Assembly (NCBI RefSeq): GCF_029873635.1
Contig: NC_080425.1
Span: forward strand, 44,100,402-44,164,401
DNA length: 64,000 nucleotides
Reading direction: 5' to 3'
Source of the DNA: Malania oleifera
Taxonomy: Eukaryota > Streptophyta > Magnoliopsida > Santalales > Ximeniaceae
Part shown: piece by piece, positions 1 through 12,500 of the stretch
How positions within the stretch are numbered: the first letter of the stretch is position 1
Layout of the letters: the number at the start of each line of letters is the position of its first letter
Position numbers and translations under genes: made by a program
The notes under the pieces: model-generated
The model's database searches: none
What the model was told of the DNA's origin: nothing
Seen by the model: only the letters and a program-made list of their open reading frames with translations

Positions 1-228
1 CCTAAAACAATGCATATCAAATAAAAGTTAAGTCCTCATGTTCTTGAAGCTTTATCTTCATCCAAGCTTGAGCCAATCCTCATTTAGCTTTTGTTCCTCA
101 TGGCTTTTAAGCTTTAAGTATGATCCAAAGTGCTTATGAGTTATGACACCTGTAAATTTACTTTAAGCACAATTAGAATCCTTAGTTTGTTATCATCAAA
201 ATAGAGATGAAGCCTTGTTAGGCCAACA
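1..228 (-). mobile_element. SIRE-like copia LTR, terminal fragment cut by window edge
   Basis: The block ends with gccttgttaggccaaca, close to the end of the complete solo LTR at 3830-5813 (gccttgttaggccaata). It also shares the preceding ttgttatcatcaaaa stretch. Read on the minus strand it is the 5' terminus (TGTTGGCC...) of a SIRE/Maximus-type LTR. The rest lies left of the window, so it cannot be told whether this is a solo LTR or part of a full element. It sits in the CASTOR-like intron just upstream of the exon at 471. Confidence 0.6.
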
Positions 229-470
229 AATGTGAGTTTGGTAAGGGTATGTAGTTCCTGACATTTATTATGAATGGAGGAAGAGAGCTATCGCTGTGAT
301 TACGTCCTCTCAATTCACCAAATACTTCAACAGTTTCAAACGGAAAGTCAATACTTTTATTGCTCAAATTTCAAAAGGAAAGAAAAGTTCATTATTTTCT
401 TCTAACAATGGAATTGATTTAACATTTTAGAAAAATTGCTATCTCATTTTTGCTGTATCAATATGTGCAG
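229..470. other. Intron sequence before first visible CASTOR exon
   Basis: AT-rich sequence without a coding pattern. It ends in a plant-type acceptor, a T-rich tract followed by gtgcag at 465-470. I see nothing else in it. Confidence 0.6.
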
Positions 471-569
471 GTAAGAAGGGGATTTTTTCCTCACATAATT
501 GATCCTCCAAAATATCCTGAGAAGATACTGTTCTGTGGCTGGCGTCGTGACATTGACGATATGATTATG
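471..569 (+). CDS. CASTOR: CASTOR-like exon a (33 codons)
   Basis: Follows gtgcag (465-470) and ends before the donor gtaagt at 570. Encodes [13 protein letters not shown] and then the family hallmark [17 protein letters not shown]. It holds whole codons only, so it starts and ends in phase 0. Confidence 0.85.
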
Positions 570-3500
570 GTAAGTTTCTTGTAATGCCACTCTTCAATAT
601 TTCTTTGAAACCATTTTTCGATAAATAAATAAGTGATTATATTGATGTGTTGAAACTTACAAAATGTAATTTATCTAAAACATATGAGTTTGACGTTGAG
701 TGTTGGAAAATTTAAATTTTAAAAATTCTACTTATTTTCTTTAATGTTGAGCACTTGCACCACCAAATAATGAATTGGAATGCCAAATATTATTTGATGC
801 ACAAAATTCCTTCAAGGGTGGAAACATTGCTCCTTAGGTGGTAGCCCAATGGTTTGATCATGGGCTAGTCATGCTGGGCTGAGGTGAGGAGGGGTTTGCG
901 ATTGAGGATGAGCTTACACCATTGTGTAGCCCAGGCCTTGATGGGAGACAATGGTTACAATAGAAGGGGCAAAGGCCTTATTTTAAAAGCCCAAGTTATT
1001 TTTTGGAATTGTGAAAGGGACCAACTTGGGAGGTCATGGGTTCGAGGCGTGGAAATAGCCTCTTGCAAAAATGCAAGGTATGGCTGTGTACTATAGATCC
1101 ATTGTCGTCCGCCCCTTCCCCGAACTCTGCATACATGGGAGCTTTGTGCACCGGGCTGCTTTTTTTTTTTTTTTTTCTTTTTCTTTATATGTTTTTATTG
1201 CAGGGACATTTCGATAATATGATCTTGGGCTGCAGCATTGGGTTGCTAGATTGGGGTTTCTCTGTTCTAGGCTTATTTTTGCAATTTGGGGCATAGATAA
1301 CAGGTTTAAATGGTTCCAGAAGAGAGTCCAAGCCTTGTTAGAAAAGTCAAGCCTTGGGCCCCAAGTTTACTTGGTTGCTTTCTGAGCTCTCTCTCTCTTA
1401 CCTGTATAAATATGCTTGAAATCAACTTGTTTTAACATGCAATGAAATAAATCAATTCAGCTCTTTTGCCTGATTTGATGTAACTTTTTTTAATTGTGAT
1501 GCCTAAGATCCTACAAGTGATTGATTCTTTTTTCTTCTTCTGATTCTTCATTGATACAGTGCTCACGGGTTGTTAGAGCAAGTAACTTGCCCTTCAACCT
1601 ATTTCTCCCTCATTTTGCAAGTCTAATTAGAGCCCTTCCCATCATCTCCATCGAGGGTTTTACAAAGCTAGTTCTTAACAACTGTTATAGGTGTGATTTG
1701 CTGAAAGAGCCTTTGTTTTGCTCATGCTCCTACCTCTTCAACCTTTTATCAGTCCTATTAGAGAAATTTTAACAACTGTAGATCCTACAGAATAGTTGGA
1801 TTTCGTATTCTATATTTATATATATAATCGATATCATGTACTATGAAAGACAATAATACCCCACAAACCCATTGCCATAAAACTTAGGAAAACAACCCCA
1901 CAATATCCTTTTAAAACACCTCAAAAAGCTATTGGAAAACCATTAGGGCCTGGAGCCTTATCTCTCTCCATCTCAAACACTGCCCTTAACCTCCTTGGTG
2001 TGAACATGTCTCTGTAACCAGAGAGGTCTAATCCTCATCAACAATACTCCAATGAAGTCCCTCTATCATCATTTTTTTTTGGTGTCAATCTTCAGAATAT
2101 ATTCCCTGTAGAAGTTTGTAATTGCCTTGCTTATTTGCTTGAGATATTTTACCAATCAGTCAGAGTCTAACTCAAGCTCATTAATAAGACTTTTCCTCCT
2201 CCCATTAGCTTTCCTATATCTTATGGAACAATCTAGGGTTACAATCCCCCTCTTTACCCCTTTTGATCCTTGACCTCTGTCTCCAACTAATATCCTCCCT
2301 TAAAGAATCACATCCTAATCATTAATAGGATGAGTCCTTGTAGCCTATCCTTCTCTTCCAGAAGTCCACACTCCTCCAATATGATCAATCCTCCAATCTC
2401 AAAAACGTTATCATGTTCCCCTCATTTATGTGACCAAAAACATCTTTATTTCATACTTTCAATTTATTTTTTATGAACTTCAATATTTTTCATTATTTTA
2501 AAATCCTCCCAGCAAAGACAAGCCTCGACTCGATGGTAAGGGTATTACATCTAAACTAGAAGGTCAAAGGTTCAAAGAATTACTACATCTTGCCCTCCCT
2601 AGACTTCTGATGGCGTGGGAGCCTTGTGCATTGGATGTAAAATTTAACTTTTCTCGTATCTGCATTATAAGTATCTCAGTTGAGGATTCCCTTCCATACC
2701 TGTCTGACCTTGACACGATAAAAACCGAAGGCAATGATGACTTTCTGGTGATCTAAGATTTTGTCTCCCCATTTATTCCTTCCTTTTTATCAGTTGAACT
2801 TGCATTGTCCCAATTTATAGCCCAACTGCAATCGAATTAGCTTCCTTCTGCACATATAACCCTTCATCCTACATCGAAGCTCCCCTTGAGGGTTCTTTAG
2901 ATTTCATAATATACTCGCTCCCTCATCTCTCTGCCTACCAAAAGAAGACATACCCTGCCTCCTCACACAAACCCCTTTCATCGATTAGAATGTGTTACAA
3001 AGCTGATACTTCTCCACCTACTTGCTCTTCCCTAATCCAAACCTGTCGCTCCCTTCCTTTTTGAAGCCCCCTGTTACTGTATCATAAGCCCGAGGTATAC
3101 AACCATTAGCACTCCCAATATGCTGAAATTGCTGTTGGGCTTGACTCTTGAACAGTATTTAATTGCACAACCTCTTTACTTGCACATTGGGCCTCTGGAA
3201 CATAGGCCTGTGAAAAGGAAATAGCCCCATTCTTGCACTGGAGATCCTATGTTTGGGAGAGGCTTTGAATTTGGATTTGTGTGGATTTGGACAAAATACA
3301 ATACAAAATTATATTGAATTTTGCCCAAGTCCAGACAAATCCTAATTCAAGGCTTGAATCCATTCTCCCAAACACAATGTAAAAGCTTCCTTAAGAGCCG
3401 TTCAAGTATTGGTCCAAATATCCTTTAAAAGCCCCTGGCTTGTTTCCCAGAAGTTGGGCCGAATGGATAATGATATTGAGGATACCAATCAAAGCCCACT

Positions 3501-6500
3501 CCCTCCTTTGGAGCCCTTGCGATCATCCCCTTCCCCTCTGTAGTTTCCTTGAACACTCATGGACTACCAGCTGCCACCACTCAAGTGTTGAGAACCTAAG
3601 AAATTCCGACTTTGCTACCCATCCTTTACTGTATTTGAGACAACTAAGCAGGGCCTCTTTCCAACTCCGGCAGTTATGATTGCTTAAAGATTGACCACAA
3701 TTGTACTTGTCTTGTACAAACCCACAATCGCTTGCAACTCTTGCATGAAATCTCCCATCCCAACCCTTTTTGACCTCTAGGAACACAAATAACGTAACCC
3801 TTGGCATTTGGTCGTCAACTAAACTCTATTGAAATTAGGATGTATTCCCAAGAGGGGGGTGAATTGGGTTATTTGAAAATTATTTGCGGAATTCTTAGTT
3901 ACTTTAACCCTTTCCAACACAAACACTATTCTATCTTCCAATATATATATATATATATATATACGCAGCAATCAAACTATATCAATAAGGAGTCTTTAGA
4001 TACGAATGTAGAAATTAATACACAGTCTGAATTTACAATATGAGATAACTCATTCAGTTAAGCACTTGTTCGGAATATAACTTTCAGCTTGAATCAAGAA
4101 GGTTCACAACAATGTACTCAAGAATAAATTCAGTGATTCGATTTAAGCCTCAATGAGATAATCGGTATTAAGATATGATTTTCAGCAACAAAAATATTTT
4201 CTTTCAAAAACAATTTTGTAAGTCACTTGTTTAACTTCAGCGCGTATGCTTAAATCTTAAAATTGATTTACAATTATTTACTTAGATTATTTTCTTACAA
4301 ATTAAGAGTTGTATGTTTATCTGAATTTTTAATCTAACAACTCAATCATACAACTGATATATGTTTAATATCAATCACTTGGCATTCAACACTATTTGAT
4401 ATACAGCAAGTTTCAATATTCACTAGTATTCAATATTCAACAAGATTCAATATTTACCAAGATTTGATATTCAGCACTAATCAATATTTAGCAAGATGAT
4501 AATAAAAATTTATTCAAGCACGCAGGTTATATCTTGCAGAAATTAAAAGAGTAGGGAAGAAGAAGCTGAACACCATTGTTTTTACAAGGTTCAGCCGCAG
4601 CCTAAGTCCTTGCCTCACGCAACGCGCTGTGAGGATTTCCTTTCCCAACTTTGTTACAAGGTTAAGTTACAACCTCTTTCCCTCAAAGGTGGAGTTCGCC
4701 TCTCTAACGAGAATCCCCTCTCACTAGGCAATGATTCAATACCTGAACCGTCAAACAATACAACAAACAGCAAAAGATTGCTTGTACAAGATAAACGCTC
4801 CTCGAATGAGCATATTAGTACATGTTAGATTCAAAACAATACTTCAAATAAACAATATGAAAGTTGAAGCTCGAAAGTATATCACCAGAATTGATTCAAA
4901 CGTGTAAGATTTGAAAGATCAGATCAGTTTCTGAGAGTATTCGCAGAGAACACAGCAGTAGTATAACCAGAGAGTTTTTCAAAGTATGAACGTGCCATTC
5001 TCATTTCTTTTTGAATTTTCAGTTACCCTAATGTGCGAGAATAAGACGTTTATATAGTGCACTAGGGTTTTAAAAAGTTTCCTTAAGGTTTTCTCATAAT
5101 TTGGAAATCAATCATGCAAGATATGGAAACAAGATTAGAGCTGTAACTCATTTAAACATACGCATCAGTCGCCTGTCCTCGTAGGGTCAATAGCCTATGC
5201 TCTTTTAAAATTAGTGTATTCTGAAAGTCAGAATGGGGTTAGTCGATTGTGCACGATAGGTCAGTTGCCTGTGCCTATTCTGTTGGTATATTTTCAAAAT
5301 AGTAGCACCACAGTTGCCTGATGATTTATCATCAGTCGCCTGTCCTTTCAACAAACCTTGTTTTTCATTATTTTTGGTTCCAAACTTAATTCATATATTG
5401 GAAAACTTAATTTGGATTTTCAGAAAATATTTTCCATGTAAAAAAATCAGGTATCTAAGTCCAATGACATATCCTAGGAGCTTCAATCAATCAATATTGA
5501 GTTTTGAAGTACTTACATGAGACTTTCATATGATTTTCCTATCTACGTTCCTCAGTCTTCATGTTGTGAAGCTTCCAATATGTCTTCTGAGTTTTATGCA
5601 CTGCTTCAATGAGTTTCATGTCTCATATAACTTGAATTCTTCATGATTATCATGTCTCATAGCCTTAAGTGTGATGTTTCATTCAAACTCTTCAAGCACA
5701 TCCACTTGAAGTCTTAAGATCACCTGAGTTCTGAAACTCAAAACTTGCATAGACATGTTAAGTAACCTTGATTTGTTATCATCAAAACGAGATTAAGCCT
5801 TGTTAGGCCAATATCTATGAACTTACTCTTTTGATTTTCTTTAGTCAACTCCCTAACCTTTATCCTGCTGAACCTTCTATAATGAGTTCTCTTCTTTGAT
5901 TTTGAAAGTGAAGGCAAGAATTGGAAAACCCATTTAGCCTCAGACAGGGGAATTTGTATCCATTGCATATGAGCAAAACCCCCGTCCTCAATATTTTCTA
6001 GTTGCAGATCGAAGGACTTTCTTTTGGTCTGCAGCGTTTTGTGGAAGTTTGCTTCCGTATCTATATATAATCACGGCCATCAAGATGAATGACAGAAACC
6101 GGAAAGAGGATTGAGAGTGAAAACAATTGAGCAAATGCGGGTGCAAGAGTGAGAGTCGCTATCCTTTGTAAAGAGTACTTAAAACACAAAACTTCTGTCG
6201 ATTAAAAAATTATTAGAAGATAGGACTTCAAATTCAAAGTGGTCCATAATGATACCCACGCCACCTCTTGACGAGAGAGATCATATTCTTTCAAATGGAA
6301 GGAAATATCATTAGTTGAAAGATTATTGTCTCTCTTGTCTTGTGGTGGGTATTGATATGGACCCCCCTTGAGTTTGGAATGATATTTTTCTAGAGTACGC
6401 TTTGCCATGGATTGATTCAATTGTGAGAGATTTTTGACAATTGGGGGTTGTGATGTGAAATTAGGCTTGAAATTCATGGGTTGGGAAGGAAGTAATTTCA

Positions 6501-9500
6501 AGGCCATGTATTTGGAGTTATAAAGTAAATTGCGTATTTGGCTTAAATTCAATACACTAAAAGTTAAAACCAATCTATATATTTTTATTTGGACCCTCCA
6601 AATTCAAATTCAAGTTTCTAAACAGACCACTAATAATTTCTTAATTGACAAAAATTATGTGATTTAGGAACTCAACGATTGTATTTTCTCACAATTATCT
6701 TTTTTTCATACTTATTTAGGACATTTATTTTTCACCATCTTCTTAATGTTAAATTTCATTTTAACGGTCATGTGAATCGGTGCATGTGATTAATATTTTT
6801 TCGAGCTTTTCCCTTCAAATTGATTTTCTTTTTTTTCCATTGCCATTTTCCAGGTTCTAGAGGCATTGTTGGCACCGGGTTCAGAACTATGGATGTTTAA
6901 CGACGTTCCAGAAAAAGAAAGAGAGAAGAAGTTGACTGATGGTGGTCTTGATGTTTCTCAATTGGAGAACATAAAACTTGTCCATCGTGAGGGAAATGCT
7001 GTCATCCGTAGGCACTTGGAGAGTCTTCCTTTGGAGACATTTGATTCTGTAAGTTTCATATTCTTATTACTCTCTCTCTCTCTCTCCATTTGCGCGTGTG
7101 CAGTTCATATGGCATACCAACCTTGGGACAATGTTGAGCCAACCAATTGAAAATTGATATAGATGGATATATCAAAAGGTTTGAAATACAAAGGTAGTAG
7201 GGGAGATTTTAAGAATGAAATAAGTTAAAAAACAACTTGGCTTGAATTCTATGTAGGGTCTGTGTTAAAACATCTATGATGTGTTTGCATGGGATTTGAG
7301 CTCTTATTGTTGCTGGGAGTTGATTGATTTCCTTGCATATGTATTGGATTGGATTGTAGATTATGTGGTCAGAAAAGGCATGTGGTGACTTGGAGAAATC
7401 ATCGAGTCATTTCTTTTGGGCTTGTCTAGCATACATTTATAATATTGTTATGTTTTTTAGCCACAAGCACGACATCCAAAATTTGTTCTCGAATAAATGC
7501 ACTGTGCATTTTCTTCTCAGGTACTGTCATAAACGATTGCATGTATGCACTCTTAATATGGATGACAGAACCACATTTGTTTCAAAAAACAATGTAGGAT
7601 TGAATTATGCTGGTGCATCCAAAGGTGTGCACCTATGAAGCATGGAATACGGACATGGGTGTCTGACATGTCGACACAAAATATCTTAAAAAATAAGGAC
7701 ACAAGATGGAAAGGACGTAGGGGGGTTAAAATTATATTTTTAAATATATAATTATGTTAATAAAAATTTCTTATCCAACTATGATCCATTTAGGAAAAAA
7801 AACATTAAAACATAATTTAATTTGCGGCAGCCAGCAAACTAAATTCTAATGCATAAGCTATTTTGTTTAAACATTAAATGTTCGTACTGATAATTTAAAT
7901 CAAAGGTTCATGCCTTCATATGGAATCATTCATAATGCTCTAAACAAAATGGAATTATCAATTAGGAAAAAGACAACAATTGTTAATGGCTTCATTCCCT
8001 CAGGCAATCCTTCATGGCTTCAAAGTTCAAGAAGATGCAGAATTTAGAGAAAGAAAAGAAAAGAACACTGGGTTGAGGGTTCCAACTTCCAAGCTTCCAG
8101 CACATGCAGTTGCAGGATTGCAGGTTTCCAGCAGCTGCAGAAAAAAGAATGCAGATTCATACCTGGCTTGAGGCCTTGAGGGTTCTTAGCTTTCTGCAGT
8201 TGCAGTCTTGAAAGTTGCAATAATTCTTCGCTTTCCTTGGTGATGGTTGTGTTGGGAATTGGAAGAGGTGGACCACAACGAAAGACTAGCTCTTATTGAT
8301 TTGAGGAAATAAAATAGGTGCCCAGCACCTTACACTTGGAAAGACAATGAGACAGTCGCACCAAACAACAAAAATCCTTACTCTAATATACATCACAATT
8401 ATAAGATGAGATTCAACATTCTTAGCATCTCACTTACAGAGCAATTCCTTGCTGTCCACACTCCACACACAGCACACACAATTTCTGCTGCTTGTCCAAA
8501 ATTGGACCCTTGATCTTTTATATAGGTACTGAAAGTGGGAGGAAGTATAAATTTCTAAGTAGCTCTAGTTGGGGTTTCTAGATAGAAGTAGGGAGAATTA
8601 TAGAGATAAAAATTCTAGACAGCGGTATAGAATTATTTGAAGAAAGGAAATTTCCTGGAAGAGAGAGAAGGAGAAGCTTCTAGGAAGTAGAGAGAGGGAA
8701 GAACAATCTAGAGAGTGAGATAGAGAAACAATTCTGGAGAGAGTGTGGAACTGTAGAAATCCCGTGTATATTGGAGAGGTTTAGGGGGTATTTATTGTAT
8801 ATTATTGAGTGAGATTCTTTTAGGAGATTGTTTCTATATTTAGAGTAGAGATTGCATTATAAGTAGTTTGTATTGGCTTGTACAAAATTATTCAAGAAAT
8901 ACAGAAATTATTCATTTTGATTTCATGGTTTCAGAGCTAGGAGATTAAACCTAGCTATCAATGGCGGAAACCGCCGGCCAAAGTAGAGGTTCGATGACAT
9001 CTGAATCTTACGAGGTCCTCCAACAGAGTTTCAGTCTGCGATTCGCCCCGTCTCTGCATCAGAGGGAAGACCTCTCGATTTAGGGTTTCCTACTTTCATT
9101 TTTCGTCACCGTCGCCAACTACTGCCCATCACTCATTTGCGGGGCCTTGCAAGTCTATGACAACCCTTGCCTCCCGGTGTCGCCGTACCTTCACCTTGTG
9201 GTGTCGCCGAACCTTCGCCTGTTCGCCAGTTAGCCGTTCACGCATCGCTCGCTCGTTCGCTCACTCGAGTCGCTCGCTGTTACATTCTTCACAAACCATG
9301 GAACGAGATCATATGGAGGTTACTGATAAAGAACACATTGACTATGATTTGAGTGAGCCAATTGTGGGTGAGGAACTTGAAAGCTTAAATTTACTGAATA
9401 ATGGTAACAACACAGGCCATGAGAAACATGATTCTTCTCCTCACACAAAGCTTCCAAGTGCCGACTCTATTCATATTCTGCTTAAGCAAGCCCTACATGT

Positions 9501-12500
9501 TGATGATCGTGCACCTTTGTTAGATTGCCTTTACACACAAGATGAAGAGGTTATCTCAAATTCCACAAATATTTCTTCGGGTTCTTTAGCCCAAAGAGGT
9601 AATTTTTTGCAAGCCTTGAATATAACCTATAAATCCAAAACTCCTTGGATTATTGATTCTGGTGCTTCTGACCACATGATCGATGCCTATCATCTTTTCT
9701 CATCATATTCATCCAGTGTTGGAAATTTGAAAGTTAAAATTGTAGATGGATCACTCTCGTCTATTACAGGCAAAGGAAATATCCGACTCTCTAACTCCAT
9801 CACACTAGAGTCCGTTCTTCGTGTTCCTAATTTATCCTGCAACTTTCTATCCATTAGCTAGTTGACTAAGAATTCCAATTGTTCTGCTAAATTTCTTCCC
9901 TCTCATTGTGTTTTTTAGGACCTATCATTTGGGAAGACGATTGGCAGTGCTAAGGAGTGAGAGACTCTACTACTTTGAGGAGGCGAATGTGAGTGAACAA
10001 TGTAAAACTGCTATTTGTGATTCTACATCTGTTTCTTGGGATAGTGAAATTTTTTATGACATTCTAGGATGGGTCATCCAAATTTTCAATATATAAGATG
10101 TTTATTTCCTTCCATTTGTTCAAATAAAACATCTTCTGAATTTCAGTGTGAGATTTGTGAACATGCAAAACATCAGTGTAATTCCTTTCCAAAATCCACA
10201 TACAAACCATCCAGACCTTTTACTATGATTCACAGTGATTTATGGGGGCCCTCACGCTCTCTTATTTGCACTCACTCGAGATGGTTTGTTACTTTTGTTG
10301 ATGATCATACTCACATTTATTGGGTTTACTTGTTGAAAGATAAAACTAAAGTCTGTTCTATTTTTGTCAATTTCCACTCTATGATTCAAACATAATTCCA
10401 AACTCACATTCAAATTTTACGTATTGATAATGGTACGAAATATTTCAATGATATCTTAGGACATTATCTTCAAGAAAATGGAATTGTTCATCAAAGGTCT
10501 TGTGTGGATACCCCTCAACAAAATGGGGTTGTTGAACATAAAAATAGGCATATTCTTGAAGTAGCTTGAGCATTAATGTTCTCTATAAATATGAAAAAAT
10601 ATTTTTGGGGTGATGCTATTTTAATAGTTACACATCTCATTAATCGAATGCCTAGTTGAGTTCTTTCTTTTGCCACTCCTCTCCAGAAACTCCAAGAATG
10701 TTTTCCCAACTCTCGGCTCCACTCCAATCTCTCTCTGAAAATATTTGGATGTACTGCATTTGTTCATGTTCATGCTCACAATCGGGATAAATTGGAATCT
10801 CGTGCCATTAAGTGCGTTTTTATTGGTTACTCTCCTACTCAGAAAGGCTACAAATGTCATGATCCTGTCACAAAAAAATTGTTTGTTAGCCTTGATGTCA
10901 CGTTCTTTGAAACCACTCCTTGCTTCCCAAAGTCCTTTCTTCAGGGGGAGAAATGGAGTGAAGATCCGTTCTTTGATTTCTCTATTGATGAATCTATGCG
11001 ATACATTGAGTCTATCATTGCATCATTTCTTGACCTATCATGTACAAGAGATCACTTAAAATTTGGGGGAGATGCAGAAAAACAAAACAACACAGAAATA
11101 CTTGTTTACTCAAGAAAGACAAACACAAAGAATAGGGAGAATCTCATACCTGAGGCACTAAGAGAGTTGGAACCGGTGATAGCTTTGAGCAATCATGAGT
11201 CCATGCCCAATCCTGATCTGGTAATAGATGGCCATGAGTTCCCTTCTGATAAGCCTGTACTTGATGACATCAATTACCCATTGCAGTCAGAAAAAAAACT
11301 AGGTCATGCACTCAATATCCCTATTCAAAATGCATGTCTTATAAAAGCCTATCTACAGAATATAGTGCTTTTACTTCTAACCTTGACAAGATAAAATTTC
11401 CAAAGAATATCCAGGAAGTCTTGAAGATTCCTGAATGGAGGGAAGCTGTAATGGAGGAAATGTGGGCTTTGGAAAAGAATGGAACTTGGGACGTTATGAA
11501 TTTGCCGAGAGGAAGAAGCCAATTGGTTGTAAATGGGTCTTCATAGTGAAATATAGAGCTGATGGGTTAGTTGAACGGGATAAAGCCCGACTTGTTCCAA
11601 AAGGGTTTACACAAACCTATGACATTGACTACACGGAGACATTTGCACTAGTGGCAAAATTGAATACAGTTCGGGTCCTCTTGTCTTTGGCAGCCAAGTT
11701 GGATTGGTCACTGCAGCAACTCGACATTAAGAATGCGTTTCTAAATGGCGAGTTAGAAGAAGAAGTCTACATGACGATACCTCCAGGTTTCAGTAAGAGA
11801 GGTGAAGAAAACATAGTATGCAAACTCAAGAAGTCCCTATAAGGACTCCAACAATCTCCTAGAGCATGGTTCGACAGATTTGCGAAGGTGATAAAAAACC
11901 AAGGATACCGACAAGGGCAGTCAAATCACATAATGTTTTTTGATTAGTCTAAAAGTGGTAAGAAAACAATTCTGATTGTGTATGTTGATGATATAATCCT
12001 AATTGGAGATGATACAATGGAGATGGGAAGATTGAAGAAAGTCCTAGTTGCTAAGTTTGAAGTTAGAGACTTGGGACAAATGCGATACTTCTTAGGAATG
12101 GAAGTTGCCAGATCAAAAAAGGGTATCAATGTCTCTCATCGAAAGTATATCCTTGATCTCCTCACTAAAATTGGCATGTTTGGATGCAAACCTAGTGAAA
12201 CCCCCGTTGAAGCAGTAAAGAGAGTTGAAGACTCCGAAATATCAGTTGAAAAGGAGAGGTATCAGAGATTGGTTGGTAAACTCATCTATCTATCACATAT
12301 CAGACCCGACATTGCATTTGCAGTTAGTGTGGTATGCCAACACATGCATTCACCCAAAAAGACTCTCGGAAACTCTTGGAAGAATTACAGATCCCTGTGA
12401 AATTCCTTATCAAACTCTACTGTGACAACAAAGCAGCCATCAGTATCTCTCTCAATCCAGTTCAACATGACAGGACTAAGCATGTAGAAGTGGACCGACA

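Larger units (their letters stand above)
570..3829. other. CASTOR intron, first part: SINE and MITE remnants
   Basis: No gene in about 3.3 kb. It contains a probable tRNA-derived SINE (about 1005-1177), a weaker SINE-like block (about 2515-2645) and a palindromic MITE-like repeat (about 3246-3378), each listed separately. The rest is AT-rich intron. Short open frames here lack coding character. Confidence 0.6.

Noticed and set aside
884-1296. Open frames of 60-86 codons on both strands
   Set aside because: They overlap the SINE and its poly(T) run; no conserved protein pattern.
6202-6573. 123-codon minus-strand open frame in the CASTOR intron
   Set aside because: Composition and lack of motifs suggest a chance frame; no promoter or splice context seen.
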